Source of the DNA: an uncultured Marvinbryantia sp.
GTDB taxonomy: Bacteria; Bacillota; Clostridia; Lachnospirales; Lachnospiraceae
Length of the DNA: 40,359 nucleotides
Direction: 5' to 3'
Assembly (NCBI GenBank): GCA_947631355.1
Contig: CANRKY010000007.1
Location: forward strand, 1-40,359
This document shows positions 9,501 to 17,013 of the stretch, in pieces (position 1 is the stretch's first letter; each line of letters begins with the position of its first letter). Under the pieces are notes generated by a model that saw nothing but the letters and a program-made list of their open reading frames with translations, was not told the origin of the DNA and searched no databases. The translations under genes were made by a program, and so were the position numbers.

Positions 9501-11844
9501 CCGTTATTGTTACTGTCCCTTCTCCAAGTATTGTTCCAAAACCTCCATTTTCAGGGACAGATAGAATCGACGGATAAGAACTGGTATAAGTTATATTTTT
9601 GTTTGTTGCATTCGCTGGTTCTATATTAGCATATGCTAAAAATATGCTATTTTTATTTACAAGTGTTATCTGCGGATTTGAAAAATTTACTCCTGTAACA
9701 GGTACGTTTGCATCATATGATATTTCTTCCCAATCAATATCCTTATATAAATGCTGATACAGATTCGAATATTTATCTATCAGCTGTAAAATGTTTTTTC
9801 TGTTTGACGTCTGAGTTTCACTACGATCTATCATTTCTTTAGCTGTTGAAATATTCTCGCGGTAAAATATCATATTAACAAAATTAGAAATTATCCCACC
9901 ATCAAGATATCCATTCAGCCAGGTTTTTGCGAAATCATTTCCATACATCTGGAATTGCACATATGCCTGAAAGCACGCAAGAAAAGTCTGCGCATTTACA
10001 GACGACCTATACTCCCTAAAATCGGATGCCGCATTCATCATCCCCTGCTTCAAATAGCAGTCTGTTGTATAAAGCAATGCCAGCTTCAAATTATTTGATG
10101 CGGCATCTGTGCTATCGAAACACATGTTTAAACCAGATACTCCCAATTCTATAGATTTTAATATTGGATTTGCATCACAAAGTTTATCCCATGCATAATC
10201 GCATCCTTGTTTCCAAAGATAATCTAAAGATTTTCCTTGAACATATTGCAGCGTCGATCCTTCGATGATATTAATCAATTCATCTGCTGCTTTTATAAAA
10301 TCCGAATTTGGATGTTTTGAGGAGGCACAAGCATTTCTTGCTGCTCTCAACATATAAACTCGCTCATCTCGTACCTGCTGGAGAGCCATATATTCTGAAA
10401 ATACATTTATTAAATCCTTCACACTGTCAACACCATCTTTTAGCTCTGAAATAGCCGTTCCAATTTGGTCTATCACTTTTGTTTTTTCAAATAGACTGGT
10501 TGCTTCTTCCAGCGTCATATTGCTTATGTAGTCCAGTGTATTATCAGATAATTCCCCTGCAAGCGTTTTATATAACTTCATACTAAATTTCATTTCATTA
10601 TTCATCAATTCGTTTTTAACCGCTTTATATCCCGAATCATATTTCAGGTATTCCATAAGAATAACTTCATAAATATATTTCTGCTCATTGGCAAACTGAT
10701 CCCGATATTCACTGTTAAAATACACACTCCATGCTGTAGACATAGATACCAGCGGCACGTCGTCTAACAGATAACCGCCTAATTCCATATATACAGGTTC
10801 TGAGAAACTTTGAAATGTTGTATATAACCCATTTCCACTGTTTTCATATCCATACAGCATGGTGTTTGCCAGCCAGACATCATAATCCGGTGCATTAATA
10901 ACCGTTATACGGTCTGCCTGCGTTGAAATCGTCGCATAATCATACGATACCTTTGACAAAGTAAACGGTTTGTTGTCATCTTCGTCTACGACACCAGTTA
11001 TCGTCATATCTTCCAAATGAAGTATTCCTGAAAACAACGGAAAGATAGGTCTATCTGGATTTTCCAGTAAATCAGCTTCTTCAAATGCAATGCTTCCCGT
11101 TACAAATTCTACTGTCCCCTCAACGTAGTATTCTTCGTTATTTTCAGAAGTAATGATCGCAGTTCCGTTCAATTTGCCGTCCTCCGTGCATTCCTCAATG
11201 CCCAAACGAATTGATTTCTGAACGAAAACTCCATTTATACTTTCCGTATAATTTCCTTCCCATACTCCAAGCACATCATATACCGTAAGAGGCTCCATCG
11301 GCTGAGCTTCCGCCGTCAATACAAGTTCCTCCTCATCGGCTGTTTCCGAACTATATTCTGTCTCGACTGACTCGGTTATTTCGTCTGTCTCGGACTGCGG
11401 CTCCATGTCAGAAGCCTCCGGCTGAACTTCTGTGCTCACAGCTTCCGGCAGAATTTCCGTTACCGCAATCTCCAGCTGGTTGTCTGTGCCCGCAGTCCCC
11501 AGCTGAAACTCCGCTGTTGTCTCCTGTTCTGGCGCAGCTGTTTCTTCCTGCCATGCCAGTTCTGTTTCCGCCACAGACGCATCTGTCAATGGAATTTCTT
11601 CTTCCGCTGATGCTGACGCTGTGAAATCCTGCGGTATCGCTGTCTCTGACATCACGGATTCTTCATTCTGCGCCACAGGTACTGTATCCTGTATTGCGGG
11701 TTCCTCATCTTGTATTGCAGGTTCTTCACCCTGCATCAGTTCCTGCGGTGCTATTGTCTGCGGCATTTCTTCCGCCATAGCCGGAGCTGTGCTCTGCACG
11801 GCCAGTAGCCCACACAAAAGGATTGCTATTGTCTTTCTTTTCAT
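6562..11844 (-). CDS. Giant secreted BspA-type LRR protein with novel N-terminal region and Big_2 tail
   Basis: I choose the ATG at 11844 (MKRKTIAILLCG), which has GGGAGG seven bases upstream; an in-frame TTG at 11877 is less likely. This gives about 1760 residues. After the signal peptide and an acidic Glu/Thr-rich stretch (to about 195) comes a beta-rich segment starting at GVWEGNYT (about 195-320). A long, mostly helical region that I do not recognise follows (about 320-745), and then one divergent Big_2-like domain. About 23 BspA-type LRRs of 23 residues follow (pattern IGxxAFxxCxxLxxIxLPxG). The tail has two His/Cys repeats and three Big_2 domains. BspA-type repeats are common in surface proteins of gut and oral bacteria and protists that bind host or microbial ligands. 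The LRR and helical parts look clearly more AT-rich than the tail, suggesting a chimera. There is no C-terminal anchor. Confidence 0.88.
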   Translation of the reverse strand: MKRKTIAILLCGLLAVQSTAPAMAEEMPQTIAPQELMQGEEPAIQDEEPAIQDTVPVAQNEESVMSETAIPQDFTASASAEEEIPLTDASVAETELAWQEETAAPEQETTAEFQLGTAGTDNQLEIAVTEILPEAVSTEVQPEASDMEPQSETDEITESVETEYSSETADEEELVLTAEAQPMEPLTVYDVLGVWEGNYTESINGVFVQKSIRLGIEECTEDGKLNGTAIITSENNEEYYVEGTVEFVTGSIAFEEADLLENPDRPIFPLFSGILHLEDMTITGVVDEDDNKPFTLSKVSYDYATISTQADRITVINAPDYDVWLANTMLYGYENSGNGLYTTFQSFSEPVYMELGGYLLDDVPLVSMSTAWSVYFNSEYRDQFANEQKYIYEVILMEYLKYDSGYKAVKNELMNNEMKFSMKLYKTLAGELSDNTLDYISNMTLEEATSLFEKTKVIDQIGTAISELKDGVDSVKDLINVFSEYMALQQVRDERVYMLRAARNACASSKHPNSDFIKAADELINIIEGSTLQYVQGKSLDYLWKQGCDYAWDKLCDANPILKSIELGVSGLNMCFDSTDAASNNLKLALLYTTDCYLKQGMMNAASDFREYRSSVNAQTFLACFQAYVQFQMYGNDFAKTWLNGYLDGGIISNFVNMIFYRENISTAKEMIDRSETQTSNRKNILQLIDKYSNLYQHLYKDIDWEEISYDANVPVTGVNFSNPQITLVNKNSIFLAYANIEPANATNKNITYTSSYPSILSVPENGGFGTILGEGTVTITAKTEDGGYIATQTVTVKSCTAPSSEASGSCGTNAEYTLYDDGTVFVYGKGEIFVDDYNNITHHYHSDEIKDVIVCEGITELGNAAFYGCNNLESISLPDGLTRIGEEAFYKCGNLKEIILPESITRIEEEAFWNCLSLESINFPENLTFIGTHAFWCCKSLKNAVLPNGLTDLEAGAFDSCISLESVTLPEGLTSIESMVFDSCRNLTSINLPEGVTSIGHDAFYQCKKLKNITLPESLQSIDNGAFFGCSSLTSIYLPQKIASVGECAFTECNNIKEINLSKAVIGQWHDAFEVENVESITLEEDITNIGRAAFCQCRNLKTINIPHAVESIEEYAFWNCTSLTDIVLSEELTTIGDYAFIGCSNLKNINLPKGVISIGKGAFEDCSNLISIEIPQGLMNIGNNAFQNCSSLISINLPEGITHIGFKAFENCSSLKKIIIPQGVEAIESYVFSKCSSLESISLPKGVISIGSGAFENCISLTNVDLSEGLISIDDYAFRNCSSLKKIIIPQGVEAIESYVFSKCSSLESISLPKGVISIGSGAFEDCISLSNINFPEGVMYIEHWAFKGCISLTNVNLPEGLCLIEYSAFMDCAGLVSISIPASVTGIGYDGNNDPTVFAGCSENLTIIGRKGSCAAIYAHNQGINFEEAPCTEHVYKTVIIKTATCITNGQSCDKCIICNNIKPDSSKSIPATGHKYGLWGTTKTATVMKAGEQTRTCSVCGAKQTKSIAKLKAAVKLNVKKIPLQVKKTFSAKAYVTGLQKGDSIKTWTSSKPKVATVDKKTGKVTAKKKGTAVITVTTAGGAKAKFTVTVQTPAVKTTAISGLKKSASVKISKTITLKPAITPVTSQDKVTYASSNKKVATVSAKGVVKGLKAGTAKITVKSGKKKFVVTVKVTRPAVTAIKNVPKNVKVKKGKTYTLKPKFSPAGSSGSLKYTSSNKKVATVNAKGKITAKKKGTATITVQTGKIKVTCKVTVK
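7849..8209. repeat. In-frame 207-nt duplication within the BspA-type LRR array
   Basis: Bases 7864-8002 are identical to 8071-8209 (139 nt, offset 207). The match extends 15 nt further left with one mismatch. The offset equals 69 codons, exactly three 23-residue repeats, so one three-repeat block was duplicated recently without breaking the frame. Confidence 0.88.
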
Positions 11845-11911
11845 TGCTCTACCTCCCAAATTCCTCCAGTAAAACAAACGTTTCTACCAGCGTCTATTTT
11901 TTCCTGACCTA

Positions 11912-13660
11912 TTATTTAATCTTTATTACGACCTTTGCTTTCACGCCGCTTCCATCTAATGCCTGCGCGGTAATGGTAACCTTTTTGCCCTTCCCGGCTT
12001 TCAGCGCTTTCACCACGCCTTTTTGTGTGACAGTGGCGTATTTGGTGTTGCTGCTGGTATACTTCACGCCCTTGTACGCTCCGCTTGTGGCTTTTACCAA
12101 GGCCTTTATCGTGGTTGTTTTTCCAACTTTCACTGTGCTGGACTTGGCCTTCAGGGCAATCTTTTTCACGCAGCCTTTCATAATGCGGATTTTGTAGGTT
12201 GCCTTTTTCCCGCTGCCGTCTTTTGCTTTCGCTGTAATGGTAACGAGCTTGCCCGCTCCTGCGGATTTTGCCGTCACCACACCTTTCTGTGTCACAGTAG
12301 CGTACTTTTTGTTGCTGGTGGACCAGGTAACTTTCTTGTTTGTGGCCGTTTTGGGGCTGACTACCACAGACAGCGCCAGCTTTTTGCCTGCCGCAAGTTT
12401 TGCGGATGCTCCCTTGATCTTGACGGAACTTACCTTTATAATACTCTTTTCAAAATATGCTTTCACAACTGCTTGCCCGGAAGGCATAGAAAAGCTGTTC
12501 CCGGAAATCTTTTTCCCGTTTACCGTGATCTTGCTCAGCTTATAACCGGAGTTCGGCTTTGCTGTGACTTTGATCTTTGTTCCAGCTTTCGCGGATTTGG
12601 CAGATAGTGTGATCTTTCCCTTCTGGCCCGCGTCCGTTTTGTTGGTGATGGAATAGTTGGGATTCAGATCAACCGTCTTTGGTGTAATCTGCAGATATCC
12701 GCCTTGGTTCTTCAGCACCAGATACTTATCATTATTTTTTTCGTCATAGCTATTTGGGTAACCTTCCTCTATCCCGTCAAGCTTCTTTTCCGCCTTTCCA
12801 TTCCCGATGTAGGCATTCAGCCCGTTAAAATCGTAACTACGGCACTTTATTGCAGCCTTGCTGTTCTTTAATGTAATGGTGGAGTTCTGAATGCGCAGAT
12901 TCCCACCAGCCTTTTTATACTCACCCCACATCGGATTTCCTGCTTCATCCATTCCTACAAAAGGAAGTTCACCGCAACCAACACTTATTGCATACATCAT
13001 CGCTGTATATTTGCTCCCCTCCGAGTCTATTTTAAATCCTCCACTACCCTTGTCATAGCAATCGTAACCCTTGCTGTTTGTCTGAGTAATAGAAGCATTT
13101 GAAATAGAAAGTTCATTGTTCGCCCGTGCGATCACACACCCATCGCTCTCCACCGTAATTCCATTGATATAAATGCCACCCTTATCTGGAAACGTCATTA
13201 ATTCACTGGTAGGTATATAATCATTTGTAAAAATCTGCTGGCAGTTTTTTGCACGAATCGTACCATTTCCGCTCACATTCAAGTTGCCGCCTCCAGAACC
13301 AATTTCTATTCCGGCAAACGCATCCTGAAATACATTTTCCCCCAACACACGCACGTTCAGGTCTATTGAGCCATCATACCGGATAATAGTGCCATGCCAG
13401 TCGCCGGAGGAATTGCCAAACATGGTACATCCGTTCAGCGTCAGAGTATTTGTACCCAGATCATAAGAAACTCCTTTGGGCAGAGCATTTCCGGTCAATT
13501 TCCCTCCTGATCCATAGCTCACTACATCTACTCCGCAAATGGTAAGCCCACTTATATATTTATTCTTCACAGCTTGTGTTTCTGCAAACGCGTTCATTCC
13601 AAATAACATACTCATCAGGAACAGAACCAGTATACCGGGAATCCATTTTCTTTTTTTCAT
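11912..13660 (-). CDS. Secreted protein: beta-solenoid-like head, InlB-B-like repeat, two Big_2 domains
   Basis: This 582-residue protein has a Sec signal peptide (MKKRKWIPGILVLFLMSMLF..., cleavage near AFA-ET). Residues about 30-330 are rich in Asn, Gly and Ser, with short beta-strand-like repeats such as GGNLNVSGNGTIRAKN and GGNLRIQNSTITLKNSKAA, as in right-handed parallel beta-helices of carbohydrate-binding proteins. About 340-405 resembles the divergent InlB B-repeat (AGTKIKVTAKPNSGYKL...). Two Big_2-like domains of a different subtype from the neighbours complete the protein (WSTSNKKYATVTQKGVV). It ends in VVIKIK without an anchor. It starts only 18 nt after the stop of the transglutaminase-like gene, and its AAAGGTG overlaps that spacer, so the two are almost certainly co-transcribed. 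A carbohydrate-binding role is an inference from fold-like patterns only. Confidence 0.85.
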   Translation of the reverse strand: MKKRKWIPGILVLFLMSMLFGMNAFAETQAVKNKYISGLTICGVDVVSYGSGGKLTGNALPKGVSYDLGTNTLTLNGCTMFGNSSGDWHGTIIRYDGSIDLNVRVLGENVFQDAFAGIEIGSGGGNLNVSGNGTIRAKNCQQIFTNDYIPTSELMTFPDKGGIYINGITVESDGCVIARANNELSISNASITQTNSKGYDCYDKGSGGFKIDSEGSKYTAMMYAISVGCGELPFVGMDEAGNPMWGEYKKAGGNLRIQNSTITLKNSKAAIKCRSYDFNGLNAYIGNGKAEKKLDGIEEGYPNSYDEKNNDKYLVLKNQGGYLQITPKTVDLNPNYSITNKTDAGQKGKITLSAKSAKAGTKIKVTAKPNSGYKLSKITVNGKKISGNSFSMPSGQAVVKAYFEKSIIKVSSVKIKGASAKLAAGKKLALSVVVSPKTATNKKVTWSTSNKKYATVTQKGVVTAKSAGAGKLVTITAKAKDGSGKKATYKIRIMKGCVKKIALKAKSSTVKVGKTTTIKALVKATSGAYKGVKYTSSNTKYATVTQKGVVKALKAGKGKKVTITAQALDGSGVKAKVVIKIK

Positions 13661-13678
13661 TTTTCACACACCTTTCTT

Positions 13679-16600
13679 TTATTTCACTGTTACTTTACAG
13701 GTCACTTTTATCTTTCCGGTCTGCACTGTTATGGTGGCAGTGCCTTTCTTCTTCGCCGTGATCTTGCCTTTTGCGTTCACCGTGGCCACTTTCTTGTTGG
13801 AGGAAGTGTACTTCAAGGTTCCGCTGCTCCCCGCAGGCGAGAACTTCGGCTTCAGTGTGTAGGTCTTCCCCTTCTTTACACTTACGCTCTTTGGCACGTT
13901 TTTGATGGCCGTCACCGCAGGCTTCGTCACTTTCACAGTGACCACAAATTTCTTCTTGCCCGATTTCACCGTGATCTTTGCCGTGCCCGCTTTCAGTCCC
14001 TTCACCACACCTTTGGCGGATACGGTGGCTACCTTTTTGTTGGAGCTTGCGTAGGTCAGTTTGTCCTGGCTGGTGACAGGCGTAATGGTGGGCTTCAGGG
14101 TAATGGTTTTGCCGGTCTTCACGGAAGCACTTTTCTTCAGGCCTGAGATGGCTGTGGTCTTTACCGCCGGTGTCTGTACGGTGACAGTGAATTTTGCTTT
14201 TGCGCCGCCCGCTGTGGTGACGGTAATGAATGCCGTTCCTTTTTTCTTTGCCGTTACCTTGCCGGTCTTTTTATCTACCGTGGCCACTTTGGGCTTGCTA
14301 GATGTCCATGTTTTGATGGAATCGCCTTTCTGCAGGCCGGTCACATATGCCTTTGCGGAGAATGTTTTCTTCACCTGCAGCGGGATTTTCTTTACATTCA
14401 GTTTTACAGCCGCCTTCAGTTTTGCTATGGATTTTGTCTGTTTCGCCCCGCACACGGAACAGGTTCTAGTCTGCGTGCCCGCTTTCATAACAGTGGCCGC
14501 CTTGGTGGTCTTGTATGCGCCATATGTATGAGCTGTCTTCGCAATGGTCTGCTCCCCGGTCTGCTCGCCGCATACTGTGCACCGCTGATACTTCTTTCCG
14601 CTTTTCGAACAAGTGGCTGCCTTTACAATAATATCTTTATACTTATGCCCCGGTTCTTTTAATGTGCCACAGTAATCCTTCCATATAAGATTCCCTTTTA
14701 TACTTTTCCGAAAATTCTCTGTCCAACTGGTATTTTTCTTTGGATAATATATTGTATGGGGATTATATATGTAATCGCCTGTGTACGGATCCCATCTATA
14801 TGTAGAGGAAAATACCCTTTCTTCAATTTGAGGCACCTCACCTTCAAACCAGATTTCCTCCAGACTCTCACTAGCTCCGAACGCATATTCCCCCACCGAT
14901 GTTACACTTTTGGGAATCGTAACTTTTTTCAATTCTCCCACATCTTCAAATGCGGAATATCCGATTGTAGTTACGCTCTGTGGTATATCATAGCTGCTCT
15001 GTGCCTTCTTAGCCGGATATTGGAGCAATACGGTCTGCGTTTTATTGAACAGCACGCCGTCTACAGAAGAATAATACGCATTTTCCGGCACAACATTGAT
15101 TTCCGCCAGATCATAGTTGGCAGTGAACGAATTCTTTCCAATGCTTTCGACCCCGGCCGGGATTTCAACAGAGGTCAGTTTACACCAATGGAAAGCCAGT
15201 TCCCCAATTGTTTTTAGCTGATCTCCTGTAAATGTGACCGACTTCAAGTTGGATCTGTCAAATGTCCCCGCCTTGATTTCTGTCACACCAGGCGGAATGA
15301 CTATACTCTCCACACCGCTGTCGTTAAAAGCGTCTTCTCCGATTACCTTCAGCGCAGCCGGAAGTGAGACACTTTTCAGTTCATCACATTCAGCAAACGC
15401 ACCCGCACCTATGCTTGTCACTTTTTCTGTGATATGGACTGATGTTATCGTACTATTCCAATAAAATGCACCGTCGCCAATGGCTGTTACCGCATATCCA
15501 TCGATGTAATCTGGTATCTCCACATCGTAGTCCGCACCGATATACTCTGTGATCGTGACAGATGTTTTATCTTCATTGAGGCTGTAGCGGAACGCATCTA
15601 TTTCCTCCAGCAAATAATACCGCGGAGCAGCTTCCACATAACCCGCGTCAGCCATATAGGTCTTTCCGTTTAAGGAGATGACCACATTTCTATGCCCGGA
15701 ACCAGCTCCATAGTCTGTCGCCGCTGCGCGGTCGCGCGCCTGGAGCCCCATTTTTTTACACAAATACATGATGGCGTCCGTGCTTGCCCAGCAGTCACCC
15801 CCGCCAAATATGATCATCCCTGTATATCCGGAATAATGCGCATCATAGTCATACTGTGCCGGAAAGCGGGCAATGGTATCCAAAAGCTCGTAATCGCTCA
15901 TACCCGCTTTGATATTATCCGCAAGATATTGATCCATCACCCCTTCTGCATATATATCTGCATAATCGTGAACGGTAACCGTAACATTGTATACGGAGGC
16001 TCCATCCATTACCTGCACAATGGATGTGCCAAAAATATATTCGATTTCCTCCTGCTCACCTTCTTGCCCAGTAGGCCAACTGCTTCCTACACTACCGTTC
16101 CAATACATCACTCTGGTAGCCGGGCAGATCAGCCCATCCTCTGTGACCGTGACGCTTTCTCCCTCTGTCACCCAATAGGTGGCATTTTCTTTATCAGTCA
16201 CCTGCAGCTGAAACTCCTGCGGATAGTCTGATGGGATGGACAGCTTTTGGGCATAAGAATCATCCAACGCATACAGATCTATGTTCTGAGCATTCACAGA
16301 GGCCACCGCTATCAGATCCGCCTCATTGCTGATAAGCCCTGCTTCCTCCGCCCATTCACTTTCCAGTTCATCCAGGCTTTGTTCTGTCTCTATGTCCGGT
16401 GTGAGAATGAGCTCCGGTTCCACATCTTCCGCGATCTCCGGCTCCTGCGTTGCTTCTGCTGCCTGCGCGGTTTCTGTTTCCTGCTGGGTTTCTGTAGTCT
16501 GTGCCGTCTCTGCGGATGACATCATTTCTGTTGTTTGTCCCATTTCTGTGGTGGGCGTTACTTCCGAAACCTGCACTGTTTCGGTAACTGGCATTGTCTC

Positions 16601-16924
16601 GGTTGCCTGCACTGTTTCTGTGGTCGGCACTACCTCGGTTGCCTGCACTGCTTCGGTTGCCTGCACTGTTTCTATGGTCGGAACCGCCTCGGTTGCCTGC
16701 GCCGTTTCTGCCGTCTGCATTTCTTCCGTTGTCTGCACGGTTTCAGTTGGCAGCGCTTCTGGAATCTGTACGGCAGTCTCTGGCTCCACAACCACTGTTT
16801 CCAGTGCCTGAATCGATTGCTCGTCTGCAATGACATCCGTCCACACGGTCTCCTCTGCCATCGCAGCCGAGCTCTGCAGTATCAATCCTGCTGCCAGGAA
16901 TATGGCAGTCAGTCTCTTTTTCAT
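13679..16924 (-). CDS. Secreted transglutaminase-like / BspA-type LRR / Big_2 protein
   Basis: The start is set at the ATG at 16924 (MKKRLTAIFLAAG), with GGGAGG seven bases upstream. An in-frame ATG at 16939, with AGGAGAG, is a real alternative. The signal peptide is followed by a Thr/Glu/Val low-complexity region of five-residue repeats (to about 165). A transglutaminase-like core lies at about 340-430: Cys378 in GGGDCWASTDAIMYLC, His411 in GSGHRN and Asp426 in MADAGY form the expected Cys-His-Asp triad. BspA-type LRRs (IGxxAF) follow, then two His/Cys repeats and three Big_2 domains. Such domains may act as protein cross-linking enzymes, proteases or peptidoglycan-linked hydrolases; the reaction here is unknown. 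It is the only array member with a visible catalytic triad. There is no C-terminal anchor. The next gene begins 18 nt downstream. Confidence 0.88.
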   Translation of the reverse strand: MKKRLTAIFLAAGLILQSSAAMAEETVWTDVIADEQSIQALETVVVEPETAVQIPEALPTETVQTTEEMQTAETAQATEAVPTIETVQATEAVQATEVVPTTETVQATETMPVTETVQVSEVTPTTEMGQTTEMMSSAETAQTTETQQETETAQAAEATQEPEIAEDVEPELILTPDIETEQSLDELESEWAEEAGLISNEADLIAVASVNAQNIDLYALDDSYAQKLSIPSDYPQEFQLQVTDKENATYWVTEGESVTVTEDGLICPATRVMYWNGSVGSSWPTGQEGEQEEIEYIFGTSIVQVMDGASVYNVTVTVHDYADIYAEGVMDQYLADNIKAGMSDYELLDTIARFPAQYDYDAHYSGYTGMIIFGGGDCWASTDAIMYLCKKMGLQARDRAAATDYGAGSGHRNVVISLNGKTYMADAGYVEAAPRYYLLEEIDAFRYSLNEDKTSVTITEYIGADYDVEIPDYIDGYAVTAIGDGAFYWNSTITSVHITEKVTSIGAGAFAECDELKSVSLPAALKVIGEDAFNDSGVESIVIPPGVTEIKAGTFDRSNLKSVTFTGDQLKTIGELAFHWCKLTSVEIPAGVESIGKNSFTANYDLAEINVVPENAYYSSVDGVLFNKTQTVLLQYPAKKAQSSYDIPQSVTTIGYSAFEDVGELKKVTIPKSVTSVGEYAFGASESLEEIWFEGEVPQIEERVFSSTYRWDPYTGDYIYNPHTIYYPKKNTSWTENFRKSIKGNLIWKDYCGTLKEPGHKYKDIIVKAATCSKSGKKYQRCTVCGEQTGEQTIAKTAHTYGAYKTTKAATVMKAGTQTRTCSVCGAKQTKSIAKLKAAVKLNVKKIPLQVKKTFSAKAYVTGLQKGDSIKTWTSSKPKVATVDKKTGKVTAKKKGTAFITVTTAGGAKAKFTVTVQTPAVKTTAISGLKKSASVKTGKTITLKPTITPVTSQDKLTYASSNKKVATVSAKGVVKGLKAGTAKITVKSGKKKFVVTVKVTKPAVTAIKNVPKSVSVKKGKTYTLKPKFSPAGSSGTLKYTSSNKKVATVNAKGKITAKKKGTATITVQTGKIKVTCKVTVK
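16430..16740. repeat. Low-complexity minisatellite coding Thr/Glu pentapeptides
   Basis: Degenerate 15-nt-based repeats (for example CTCGGTTGCCTGCAC variants, plus strand) encode runs such as ETVQATEAVQATEVV. This forms an acidic linker directly after the signal peptide. Such repeats are prone to length change in multiples of 15 nt. Confidence 0.7.
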
Positions 16925-17013
16925 ACTCTTTCCTCCCATTTTTGATCTCTCCTGTAAGTGCAAATTTTTCTGTCACCGTCTATCTGCAGTCGTGATCTAT
17001 TTTTGCAGACTTT

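Noticed and set aside
15692..16811. Several plus-strand frames opposite the transglutaminase-like gene
   Set aside because: They are shadows of low-complexity and coding sequence on the minus strand, with no start signals.
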